Source of the DNA: an uncultured Eubacteriales bacterium
GTDB taxonomy: Bacteria; Bacillota_A; Clostridia; Lachnospirales; Cellulosilyticaceae
Assembly: GCA_900556665.1 (NCBI GenBank)
Contig: USPX01000055.1
Location: 1-10,049, forward strand
Length of the DNA stretch: 10,049 bases
Direction of reading: 5' to 3'
Below the pieces are notes generated by a model, which saw only the letters and a program-made list of their open reading frames with translations, did not search any database and had not been told where the DNA came from. The position numbers and the translations under genes are program-made. Shown in pieces: positions 1 through 6,835 of this stretch (the first letter of the stretch is position 1; every line of letters starts with the position of its first letter).

Positions 1-54
1 ATCACAAATTACGGAAGGTGTAGCTAGTCTCACCTACGACTCCCGACGCTTATT

Positions 55-82
55 TTGCAACCCTCCTTAAATGTGATACAAT
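55..82 (+). promoter_or_regulatory. Sigma-A-type promoter of the ABC-F gene
   Basis: A -35 TTGCAA (55-60) and a -10 TACAAT (77-82) are separated by 16 bases, so transcription should begin near 89. The ribosome binding site AGAGGA (107-112) lies six bases before the ATG at 119. The leader would be only about 30 bases long. It therefore has no room for the upstream peptide or attenuator that often controls resistance-type ABC-F genes. The assignment rests on hexamer match and spacing only. Confidence 0.6.
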
Positions 83-118
83 AGATAGCGTTTATTAAGA
101 TGAAACAGAGGAATAAAT

Positions 119-1691
119 ATGTCGAAGATTACAATTAATAAAATGAGCTATCACTATGAGGATTTTTATAATCCTGTTTATGAAAATATAAATTTAATCA
201 TTAAAACAGATTGGAAGCTAGGGCTTATAGGGCGTAATGGGCGTGGGAAGACGACTTTATTAAAGCTTTTAAGTGGCAAGCTTGAACCAACTGAAGGGAA
301 TATTACGTTGCCAATGAAAGTAGAATATTTCCCTTATACCATTGAATGTGGTTATACAAAAACGATTGATATTATCAAAGAAAATATTGGTAAACTAAAG
401 TCTATGGAAGAAACCATGGATGAGATTATAAGTAGAAATGATGAAGCGAGATTTGATGAATATTCTATGCTTCAAGAGCAGTATTTAGAGCTTGATGGTT
501 ATGAAATCGAGAGTAAAATCCTTAAAGAAATGGATGAAATGCAGTTAGAGGCCAGTTTATTAGATAGAGAGTTTGAGACTTTATCAGGTGGAGAGAAAAC
601 GCGCATTATGCTCCTTACTTTATTCTTAAGAAAGAAAGCCTTTATTTTATTAGATGAGCCAACTAACCATTTAGATGAAAGTGGTAAGGCAGCAGTGATA
701 GGTTACCTTAAGAAGAAAAAAGGTTTCATTGTCGTTTCTCATGACCGTTCATTCTTGGATGAAGTCATTGATCATGTAATTTCAATTAATAAGAGTGATA
801 TTACTATTGAAAAAGGCAATTACACAAGCTGGAAGCATAACAAAGATAAAAAAGAGGAATATGAATTTAGAACAAGAGAGCGATTAGAAGAAGAAATTGC
901 CCAATTAGAACGTAGTGCCAAGTCAAACCGTACTTGGGCAGATATTGGGAATATGCAGAAGTATCAATATGCTGGTAATGGGCGTGCCAATGGGGTAGAA
1001 ACTTATATGCGCCAAGCCAAGCGTTCAGAAGCTAGAGTGCAAGAGCATATTGATATGAAGAAACAACTCCTTCAAAATTATGAAGAAGTGAAACCTTTAG
1101 TGATGTATCAAAAAGATGATTTAGAAGTAGAAAGCTTTGTACAAATCAAAGAATTAAACTTTAAATACAAGGATAGTGGCAAGGAAATTTTAAAAGGCTT
1201 TAATTATGAAATTCATAAAGGGGACCGCATTTGGATAAAAGGTAAGAATGGGGCAGGTAAAAGTACCCTTCTAAAACTTTTAAGCCGTGAACTTTGTAGT
1301 GAAGCCATTAGCTATGCAGAAGGGCTCAAAATAGCTAGAGTAGGGCAGGAGCCAACTTGGAAAAAAGGCTATATTCAAGATGGCTTCAAAGAGACAGTAG
1401 GTAATCCTGTTTATACAAGATTCTTAGAGCTTTGTGACTACTTTGAACTCCCTGAAAGCTTCTTAGAACGTCCACTTGAAACATTTAGTAGTGGAGAAGT
1501 GAAGAAAGTGAATATTGCCCGTACTTTAGCTGAAGAAAATCATATGATTTTATTTGATGAGCCTTTACATGGACACTTATTTTAGTGAGCAGTTAGAGCA
1601 GGCTATTTTAAAGTATAAGCCAACGATGCTTTTTGTAGAACATGATGATTACTTTGGTAAACGCATTGCCACAAGAACTTTAGAAATCTAA
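119..1691 (+). pseudogene. ABC-F ribosome-protection ATPase (Lsa/Vga/CplR-like), frameshifted near the 3' end
   Basis: Soluble twin-ATPase protein of the ABC-F family, which acts on the ribosome; this subgroup usually displaces lincosamide, pleuromutilin or streptogramin A drugs. The first domain has Walker A GRNGRGKTT (residues 38-46), signature LSGGE (155-159), Walker B ILLDEPTNHLD (from 176) and the switch SHD (207-209). A charged interdomain linker follows. The second domain has Walker A GKNGAGKST (375-383), signature FSSGE (456-460) and Walker B ILFDEP ending near 482. The first frame then runs into five wrong residues and stops at 1583-1585. The natural continuation, MDTYFSEQ through FVEHDDYF to a stop at 1691, is in the +1 frame from 1569. 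Rejoined with two missing residues the protein would be about 525 aa, normal for the family. The break removes the second D-loop and H-switch, so the product is probably inactive unless this is a sequencing error. Confident on family, unsure of drug specificity. Confidence 0.85.
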
Positions 1692-1717
1692 GTGCTAAGT
1701 TAAGAGGTAAGACTATG

Positions 1718-1752
1718 AAAATAGCTCACATCAATGATGTGGGCTATTTTTT
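1718..1752 (+). terminator. Intrinsic terminator after the ABC-F gene
   Basis: AAAATAGC-T-CACATC (1718-1732) pairs with GATGTG-G-GCTATTTT (1736-1750) around a three-base loop, with one T-G wobble. A run of six T ends at 1752. The A-rich left arm means it could also work on the - strand. It insulates the biotin promoter from the gene upstream. Confidence 0.85.
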
Positions 1753-1759
1753 GTAGTAT

Positions 1760-1793
1760 ATTGTAAACTTTTGAAAAATATAAGGTTGACGAT
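1760..1793 (+). promoter_or_regulatory. Upstream BirA-like box of the biotin operon
   Basis: The left arm ATTGTAAAC (1760-1768) and the right arm GTTGACGAT (1785-1793) are separated by 16 bases. The right arm matches the ideal GTTTACAAT at 7 of 9 positions. The known biotin repressor operator is TTGTAAACC, a spacer of 14-15, then GGTTTACAA, which gives the same arm spacing. The right arm contains the -35 hexamer, so bound BirA would block RNA polymerase. It is the weaker of the two boxes. Confidence 0.5.
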
Positions 1794-1814
1794 GTCAGAA
1801 CAAAGTGCTATGAT
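1786..1814 (+). promoter_or_regulatory. Sigma-A promoter of the biotin operon
   Basis: TTGACG (1786-1791), a 17-base spacer and TATGAT (1809-1814) form a near-consensus promoter, with initiation expected near 1821. It is embedded between two BirA-like boxes. The bioB ribosome binding site GGAGGA (1865-1870) is five bases before the ATG at 1876. Confidence 0.8.
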
Positions 1815-1822
1815 ACAAACAA

Positions 1823-1856
1823 ATAGTAAACTGAATATTATATAAAAGTTTACAAT
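1823..1856 (+). promoter_or_regulatory. Main BirA operator of the biotin operon
   Basis: ATAGTAAAC (1823-1831) and GTTTACAAT (1848-1856) form an inverted repeat with one mismatch and a 16-base gap. This agrees with the biotin repressor consensus described for bacteria with bifunctional BirA. The site covers the expected start of transcription, the usual place for repression when biotinyl-AMP is plentiful. A birA gene is not in the window. Confidence 0.8.
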
Positions 1857-1875
1857 ATTAAAACGGAGGATTGAG

Positions 1876-2850
1876 ATGATAGGTAACGTTGTAACACTTA
1901 AAGAAAAAGTTTTAGCTGGTGGCATGATGAGCAAAGAAGAAGCCCTAACATTAATAGATGCACCTATAGATGCCCTTACACAGGCAGCAGATGAAATTAG
2001 AAAAGCAATGTGTGGGAATCGTTTTGATATGTGTACCATTATTAATGGAAAGTGTGGCAAATGCTCAGAGGACTGCAAATACTGTTCTCAAAGTGCCCAT
2101 TATCATACAAATTGTGAAGCAAGTTATCCATTATTAGGTACCAAGGCGCTAATGGCACAAGCTAAAAATAATGATGCACGTGGTGTACTACGTTATTCCA
2201 TTGTGACATCAGGAAAACGTTTATCTGGTGAAGAAGTCGATCAGGTGTGTGAAAGTATTAAAGCCATTAAAGCAGAGACAGGCATTGAAGTCTGTGTATC
2301 TTTTGGCCTTTTAGATGAAGCTCAATTTCGTAAAATTAAGGCAGCAGGGGCTTCTAGAGTACATTGTAATTTAGAGTCTTCTAGAAGATTTTTCAAAGAG
2401 GTTTGCACAACCCATACATATGATGAAAAAATCGAAACATTAAAAGCCGCACAAAGAGCAGGGCTTTCTATTTGTTCAGGGGGGATTATGGGACTTGGTG
2501 AAACGATGGAAGATCGCATTGATATGGTTTTAACGGCTAGAGAATTAGGGGTTAAATCTATTCCAGTAAACTTATTAAATCCTATTCCAGGGACACCTTA
2601 TGAACACAATCGTATTTTAACTAATGAGGAGCTTTGCAGGATTGTAGCAATCTTTAGATTTTTAATTCCAGATGGCTCTATTCGTCTTGCAGGGGGAAGA
2701 GGATTGCTTGAGGATAAAGGTGAAAGATGTTTTACAAGTGGGGCCAATGCAGCCATTTCTGGAGATATGCTTACTACAGCAGGGATTACAGTGGAAACAG
2801 ACTTACAGTTACTTAGCCAGTTAGGTTATGAAGTCAGATTGGAAAAATAG
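1876..2850 (+). CDS. bioB: Biotin synthase, radical SAM enzyme
   Basis: Inserts sulfur into dethiobiotin to form biotin, the last step of the pathway. The 324-aa cytosolic protein carries the radical SAM motif C63-x3-C67-x2-C70 (CSEDCKYC). Other BioB hallmarks are NLESSRRFF, SGGIMGLGE (starting just after C200), PVNLLNPIPGTP and SIRLAGGRG; the last keeps the arginine equivalent to E. coli Arg260. Cys140 and Cys200 align with E. coli Cys128 and Cys188, but the third auxiliary-cluster cysteine (E. coli Cys97) is Ser108, in RYSIVTSGK. Cys164 sits where E. coli has His152. These changes suggest the anaerobic type II BioB with a different auxiliary cluster; that part is inference. It is the first gene of the operon, behind the BirA-controlled promoter, with a strong ribosome binding site. 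Confidence 0.97.
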   Translation: MIGNVVTLKEKVLAGGMMSKEEALTLIDAPIDALTQAADEIRKAMCGNRFDMCTIINGKCGKCSEDCKYCSQSAHYHTNCEASYPLLGTKALMAQAKNNDARGVLRYSIVTSGKRLSGEEVDQVCESIKAIKAETGIEVCVSFGLLDEAQFRKIKAAGASRVHCNLESSRRFFKEVCTTHTYDEKIETLKAAQRAGLSICSGGIMGLGETMEDRIDMVLTARELGVKSIPVNLLNPIPGTPYEHNRILTNEELCRIVAIFRFLIPDGSIRLAGGRGLLEDKGERCFTSGANAAISGDMLTTAGITVETDLQLLSQLGYEVRLEK

Positions 2851-2881
2851 AGGTAGCAGGAAATAAGACAAAGGTAGTAAT

Positions 2882-4108
2882 TTGCAGGAAACAATGACAA
2901 TAGAAAGGTTAGGGGAAAAGATGATTTGGTATCCTTATGAACAAATGAAAACAATGAAAGCACCTTATAAAATTGTAGATGCTAATGGGGTTTATTTATA
3001 TACAGAAGATCAGAAGTTAATTGACTCCGTATCTTCTTGGTGGAGTGTGATTCATGGCTATAAACATCCAGAGTTAAATGAAGCCATTAAATCACAAGTG
3101 GACAAATTCGCTCATGTCATGTTAGGGGGCTTAACCCATGACCCGGTTTTAAAACTCTCAGAAAAGTTACAAAGCTGGTTGCCAGGGGACCTGGATTATT
3201 GTTTCTTTTCAGACTCAGGTAGCGTGGCTGTGGAAGTAGCCTTGAAAATGGCCTTACAATATAACACCAATAGGGGGAGCAAACGTCATAAAATCCTAGC
3301 CTTAGAACATGCCTATCATGGGGATACTTTTAAGGCTATGGAGGTAGGGGATGATGAAGATTATCACTTTGCCTTTAATGAGAAAAAAGATGTGATACAT
3401 ATTGTGACAGAGATACCAGCCTTAGAAGCCGTTTTTCAACAATATGGAAAGGAGTTAACTTGTTTCATTGTAGAGCCACTGCTTCAAGGAGCAGGTGGTA
3501 TGCGTATGTATCATATTGATTTCCTTGAACGTGCCAGAGAACTTTGTGACTTATATGATGTCCTTTTAATATTTGATGAAGTGGCTACAGGATTTGGTAG
3601 AACAGGTTATCGATTTGTAGCAGATTTAGTGCAACCAGATATTTTAGTACTTGGAAAAGCGCTAACAGGTGGCTATATCGGACATGCCGTAACCGTAGCC
3701 AATCACAAAGTCTTTCAGGGATTTTATAGTGATCAGCCAACAGATGCCCTAATGCATGGACCTACCTTTATGGGCAATGCTTTAGCTTGTAGTGTAGCCC
3801 TTAAAGCCATAGAGCTTTTTGAAAGAGAAGATTATATGGGCAAGATTAAACAGATTGAAGCCGTCACAAGAAGAGAGATGGCAGGCTTTAGTGACCCACG
3901 TATTAAAGAGGTACGTATCATGGGAGGCTGTGTATGTATTGAAGTCAATGAAGCTGAAACACTCAAAGGCTTCCAAGAGTTTGCTTATCAACGTGGGGTG
4001 TTTAGTCGTCCATTTCTAAACTATATGTATGCCATGGTGCCTTATGTCATTGAGGAAGAAGAGCTCGTTCAAATATTAGATACGATGAAAGCTTGGTTTA
4101 GATTATGA
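2882..4108 (+). CDS. bioA: Adenosylmethionine-8-amino-7-oxononanoate aminotransferase
   Basis: PLP-dependent fold-type I transaminase that makes 7,8-diaminopelargonic acid (DAPA) from KAPA, typically with S-adenosylmethionine as amino donor. Visible hallmarks are WYPYEQM near the N-terminus, DSVSSWWSVIHGY, SDSGSVAVEVALKMALQY, HAYHGDTFKAMEVGD, the cofactor aspartate Asp232 in FDEVATGFGRTG and the Schiff-base lysine Lys259 in LGKALTGGYIGHA. The length of 408 aa is normal. The start is uncertain: TTG at 2882 follows AAGGTAG (2871-2877), while ATG at 2894 gives a cleaner N-terminus (MTIERLGEK) but its AGGA is only four bases away. The gene lies 31 bases after bioB. Its stop overlaps the next start as ATGA, implying coupled translation. 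Confidence 0.95.
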   Translation: MQETMTIERLGEKMIWYPYEQMKTMKAPYKIVDANGVYLYTEDQKLIDSVSSWWSVIHGYKHPELNEAIKSQVDKFAHVMLGGLTHDPVLKLSEKLQSWLPGDLDYCFFSDSGSVAVEVALKMALQYNTNRGSKRHKILALEHAYHGDTFKAMEVGDDEDYHFAFNEKKDVIHIVTEIPALEAVFQQYGKELTCFIVEPLLQGAGGMRMYHIDFLERARELCDLYDVLLIFDEVATGFGRTGYRFVADLVQPDILVLGKALTGGYIGHAVTVANHKVFQGFYSDQPTDALMHGPTFMGNALACSVALKAIELFEREDYMGKIKQIEAVTRREMAGFSDPRIKEVRIMGGCVCIEVNEAETLKGFQEFAYQRGVFSRPFLNYMYAMVPYVIEEEELVQILDTMKAWFRL

Positions 4109-4608
4109 GTACCAAAGTACCAGTTAAAGAGTTAACAACCACTGCGCTGCTTGGCAGCATTTTAGCTCTATTGGGCACCTTTAAAATACCAGGCATTATA
4201 CCCGGAACAGAATTTCAACTTTCAGCACCTTTTGCAGTATGTATTGCGGCAAGTTTAGGATTTAGACGTTATTTAGGCATAGGGATTTTGGCAAGCTGTA
4301 TCAACTTATTAATGGGCACCCATACCATTTTAAATGTGACAGTTGCCATGGTCTTTCGCATTGTGGTAGGACTGATTATTACAGTGATAGGGGTAAATCC
4401 TATAAGTTTACTTATAAGTGGGCCTTTAGGCACAATAGCAGGGCGTATTGTGTTAGGGGGTATTTTACATACGGATTATAAAGTACTCATATTAGGGGCA
4501 GTGCCAGGGATGATTTTTACAGCAGTTGTAGCAGGCTTGTTTTATCCTGTGTTTCAACGCATTCTAAGGCATACGAATTACAAGTTAGAGTGCAAAGATA
4601 AAGTTTAG
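4105..4608 (+). CDS. Six-helix membrane protein of the biotin operon, possible ECF transporter S component
   Basis: I do not recognise this 167-aa protein with certainty. Hydrophobic stretches at about 11-26, 38-53, 56-70, 74-95, 97-120 and 126-148 suggest five or six membrane helices, with a basic C-terminal tail inside the cell. Size, helix count and the small-residue first helix (ALLGSILALLG, then FKIPG) resemble substrate-binding S components of energy-coupling factor transporters. There is no nucleotide-binding motif, and I see no convincing BioY similarity. Its start overlaps the bioA stop (ATGA) and bioW follows ten bases later, so it is made with the biotin enzymes. A plausible role is uptake of pimelate (the BioW substrate), biotin, or a late intermediate. 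The operon position is firm; the transport role is inference. Confidence 0.6.
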   Translation: MSTKVPVKELTTTALLGSILALLGTFKIPGIIPGTEFQLSAPFAVCIAASLGFRRYLGIGILASCINLLMGTHTILNVTVAMVFRIVVGLIITVIGVNPISLLISGPLGTIAGRIVLGGILHTDYKVLILGAVPGMIFTAVVAGLFYPVFQRILRHTNYKLECKDKV

Positions 4609-4618
4609 AGGGGATTTT

Positions 4619-5350
4619 ATGGAACGATATAGTATTAAAATGAGGGCTTCTAAAGAAGAATTAGGTCAGAGACAGCACATTTCAGGAGCTGAAAAAATAG
4701 TGACAGAGGAAAACTTAGAAAGTTATTGTACAGGCCTTTTAAAAAGAGCCTTAAATCATAGTAAAGGTAAACCAGATTTTATTAATTTAAAGATAGAAGC
4801 TATAGAAGAGTCAGAATTACAGCATTTAGAGGCATTACCTGTTACAAAGGTGGAAACACACACAGTCGCAGAAGGAAAAAGCGTAGTACGAAGTTATTTA
4901 GAAAAATTACAACTGGAACATATTGATGAAATATTGGCTATGTGGGAAAAAAGCTATGCCATGCGTGGGGCCATGATTTTAAATGTGGAGACATTAGAAC
5001 GAATGGAGCCTAATCCAGAAAGAGGTGTACGTGCCACTTATATGGATGCTGTGACTAGGGATGGGGCAGAAATGAGTTTAAACAAAAATCATTTTAATGA
5101 AGCCCTAGTTCTTGCCACTAAAGTCGCTAATCATCCTAATATTGTGGGGGAATTATGTATCTCCGATGATCCAGATTATGTGACAGGCTATATTGCTTCT
5201 AAGGCATTTGGCTATGTACGCATTACTACCTTAAAGCCTTTTGGTAGTAGTCAAGGCGGACGTATCTTCTTATTTAGAGGAAATAAAGAGGCGCTAGAAG
5301 ACTGCATACATTATTTAGAAAAACAAAAAGTACTCGTACAAATACCATAG
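4619..5350 (+). CDS. bioW: 6-carboxyhexanoate-CoA ligase (pimeloyl-CoA synthetase)
   Basis: Activates pimelate with ATP and CoA to pimeloyl-CoA, the acyl donor for BioF. The 243-aa protein has the conserved BioW blocks YSIKMRAS (4-11), HISGAEKIV (20-28), LNHSKGKPDF (45-54), GVRATYMD (136-143), KVANHPNIVGELC (168-180), SDDPDYVTGYIASKAFGYVRIT (starting at 182) and GGRIFLF (213-219). These recall the Bacillus subtilis enzyme. GAGGGG (4608-4613) precedes the ATG by five bases and the gene starts ten bases after the membrane-protein gene. Use of BioW means the pathway starts from free pimelate; no BioC/BioH or BioI is present here. Confidence 0.95.
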   Translation: MERYSIKMRASKEELGQRQHISGAEKIVTEENLESYCTGLLKRALNHSKGKPDFINLKIEAIEESELQHLEALPVTKVETHTVAEGKSVVRSYLEKLQLEHIDEILAMWEKSYAMRGAMILNVETLERMEPNPERGVRATYMDAVTRDGAEMSLNKNHFNEALVLATKVANHPNIVGELCISDDPDYVTGYIASKAFGYVRITTLKPFGSSQGGRIFLFRGNKEALEDCIHYLEKQKVLVQIP

Positions 5351-5361
5351 TGGGGGACAAG

Positions 5362-6525
5362 ATGAATAAGTGGGAACGCATTGAACAAACACTAGCAAGT
5401 TTAAAGCAGCAAAATTTATATCGTCAAATAGAAGTGATTGAAAGCGGGCAAAATGCCCATGTGATATGGGAAGGCAAAGAGATGCTCATGTTAGCTTCTA
5501 ATGCCTATTTGGACTTATGTAATGATGAAACAGTAAAAGCCTATGCTAAGACAGCACTTAAAATATATGGCACAGGCTCAGGAGGCTCAAGACTCACAAC
5601 AGGCACAACGCCTATTCATGTACGTTTAGAAGAAGCTTTGGCGAAGTTTAAAGGCAGAGAAGCCGCCTTAGTATTTAATACAGGCTTTGCCGCCAATGCA
5701 GGTATTATTCCAGCCCTATGTGGGGAGGAAGATGTGATCTTTAGTGATGCCTTAAATCATGCCAGCATTATTGATGGGTGTAGAGCTTCTAAAGCAAGAG
5801 TGGTCATTTATGCCCATAATGATATGGTGGATCTAGAAAATAAGATTATCGCAAGTGGATGTAAAAGAGGATTGATTGTAAGTGATGCAGTCTTTAGTAT
5901 GGATGGGGACATTGTGAATTTACCAGAACTTATACGCATAGCTGAAAACTATGGACTCTTTTCAATGATTGATGAAGCCCACGCAACAGGGGTAATTGGT
6001 GAAGGTGGACGCGGTACAGAAAGCTATTTTCATCTAGAAGGAAAAGTAGATATTTTAATGGGAACCTTAAGTAAAGCCTTGGGTAGTGAAGGTGGCTATG
6101 TATGTGGCAAACAGATTTTAATTGATTATCTGAGAAATAAAGCCAGAAGCTTTATCTTTTCCACTTCTTTATCACCAGTGACCATGGCGGCAGCATTAGG
6201 AGCTGTGAAATTATTAGAGGAAGAACCAGAAAGAGCCCATAGGTTACAAGAGAATATCAAGTGGTTTTGTAAATGTTTAAATGAAGAAGGTCTTGAGGTA
6301 ACTTCTGAAACAGCCATTGTGCCAATTCGTATTGGAGATGAAATACAGGCTTTAAAGGTAGCGCAGCAGCTTAAAGAAAAAGGATACTTTATTTCAGCTA
6401 TTCGTTACCCTACTGTGAAAAGGGGAGAAGCCATCCTAAGAGCAGCATTAATGAGTACCCATACAAAAGAAGAACTAAGTCTCGCGGCAAAAGCTATTGC
6501 CCAGACAATTAGAGAAAATAAATAG
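5362..6525 (+). CDS. bioF: 8-amino-7-oxononanoate synthase (KAPA synthase)
   Basis: PLP enzyme of the alpha-oxoamine synthase family that condenses pimeloyl-CoA with L-alanine to give KAPA, CoA and CO2. Conserved blocks are LASNAYLDL, GTGSGGSRLTTGTTPIHVRLE, LNHASIIDGCRAS, the cofactor aspartate Asp204 in DEAHATGVIGEGGRGT and Lys238 in GTLSKALGSEGG, the Schiff-base residue. At 387 aa it has the usual length. I place the start at ATG 5362 (MNKWERIEQ), preceded by GGGGGA (5352-5357). A longer in-frame reading begins at GTG 5350, but that would place the ribosome binding site inside the gene. It is the last gene of the operon and is followed by a strong terminator. Confidence 0.96.
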   Translation: MNKWERIEQTLASLKQQNLYRQIEVIESGQNAHVIWEGKEMLMLASNAYLDLCNDETVKAYAKTALKIYGTGSGGSRLTTGTTPIHVRLEEALAKFKGREAALVFNTGFAANAGIIPALCGEEDVIFSDALNHASIIDGCRASKARVVIYAHNDMVDLENKIIASGCKRGLIVSDAVFSMDGDIVNLPELIRIAENYGLFSMIDEAHATGVIGEGGRGTESYFHLEGKVDILMGTLSKALGSEGGYVCGKQILIDYLRNKARSFIFSTSLSPVTMAAALGAVKLLEEEPERAHRLQENIKWFCKCLNEEGLEVTSETAIVPIRIGDEIQALKVAQQLKEKGYFISAIRYPTVKRGEAILRAALMSTHTKEELSLAAKAIAQTIRENK

Positions 6526-6543
6526 ATAGCAAGTAAAAAGATA

Positions 6544-6594
6544 CAAATAAACAGCTTTGGAGATAGTTTTACCAAGGCTGTTTATTTGTTTTTA
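6544..6594 (+). terminator. Intrinsic terminator of the biotin operon
   Basis: CAAATAAACAGC (6544-6555) pairs perfectly with GCTGTTTATTTG (6577-6588). Five more pairs (TTTGG with CCAAG, one wobble) extend the stem to 17 base pairs around an 11-base loop. A run of five T (6589-6593) follows. The A-rich left flank could allow action on the other strand too. Confidence 0.9.
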
Positions 6595-6676
6595 TCAATA
6601 ATGCATTGGTAGCAGCTGTTTATTTTAGGCCAAGGCATAGAGTGAGATAAAAATGCATAAGCTAGGCGTGATGTTT

Positions 6677-6689
6677 TAAGTTGAACTTA
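6677..6689. promoter_or_regulatory. Palindrome TAAGTTGAACTTA upstream of the oxidase promoter
   Basis: A perfect 6-1-6 palindrome centred about 82 bases before the expected transcription start. A one-mismatch relative, TAAGTTAGACTTA (6786-6798), lies 109 bases downstream, in the leader. The pair could be operators of one regulator, bridging the promoter. The regulator is unknown. Apart from this and the promoter elements I see nothing coding between 6595 and 6820. Confidence 0.35.
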
Positions 6690-6729
6690 TTTACAAAGTA
6701 ATAAAATATTAAAAGCTAATATATTTTTG

Positions 6730-6758
6730 TTGATAATAATTATCCGATATGATATATT
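6730..6758 (+). promoter_or_regulatory. Extended -10 promoter of the NADH oxidase gene
   Basis: TTGATA (6730-6735), a 17-base spacer and TATATT (6753-6758) preceded by TGA give an extended -10 promoter. Start of transcription is expected near 6765, leaving a leader of about 70 bases. Its strength and the efficient ribosome binding site suggest high expression when derepressed. Confidence 0.75.
6731..6745. promoter_or_regulatory. Fur/PerR-type operator overlapping the oxidase promoter
   Basis: TGATAATAATTATCC matches the Bacillus Fur box TGATAATnATTATCA at every specified base except the last. It matches the PerR box TTATAATnATTATAA less well, with three mismatches. Its inner 13 bases (GATAATAATTATC) are a perfect palindrome. 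It overlaps the -35 hexamer and spacer, a classic repressor position, so the gene may be released by iron shortage or peroxide. Which Fur-family protein binds is inference. Confidence 0.55.
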
Positions 6759-6785
6759 ATAGAGGAAATCAAATAATAACGTTAA

Positions 6786-6798
6786 TAAGTTAGACTTA
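6786..6798. promoter_or_regulatory. Palindrome TAAGTTAGACTTA in the oxidase leader
   Basis: Second, imperfect copy of the TAAGTT/AACTTA palindrome found at 6677-6689, here about 20 bases downstream of the expected transcription start and 23 bases before the ribosome binding site. As an operator it would block transcription; as RNA the stem is too short to matter. Unassigned regulator. Confidence 0.3.
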
Positions 6799-6835
6799 AT
6801 ATAAAAATAATCATATATACATGGAGGCGGATACT

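Noticed and set aside
1..54. Truncated third copy of the hairpin element (shares TACGGAAG with copy B)
   Set aside because: Only eight bases match and what follows does not align with either arm; no stem of note forms.
1560..1590. Programmed frameshift in the ABC-F gene
   Set aside because: The junction TTTACATGG has no slippery heptamer or stimulatory structure, and simple shifting would still leave two conserved residues missing; a small deletion explains it better.
1857..1875. Riboswitch or attenuator in the bioB leader
   Set aside because: The leader is only about 55 bases and is filled by the operator arm and ribosome binding site; no terminator hairpin is present.
4105..4608. Calling the membrane gene bioY
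   Set aside because: The protein lacks the sequence blocks I associate with BioY; only size, topology and location agree, so no symbol is given.
5350..5361. GTG at 5350 as the start of bioF
   Set aside because: It overlaps the bioW stop and lies directly at the G-rich ribosome binding site that serves ATG 5362.
6595..6660. Duplicate GCTGTTTATTT at 6615-6625 as a second terminator
   Set aside because: It copies one arm of the bioF terminator but has no complementary arm of its own nearby apart from that already paired.
6821..6835. Upstream ATG (6821) as start of the oxidase
   Set aside because: It would include the ribosome binding site TGGAGG in the coding region and add five residues before the conserved MKVIVIG start.
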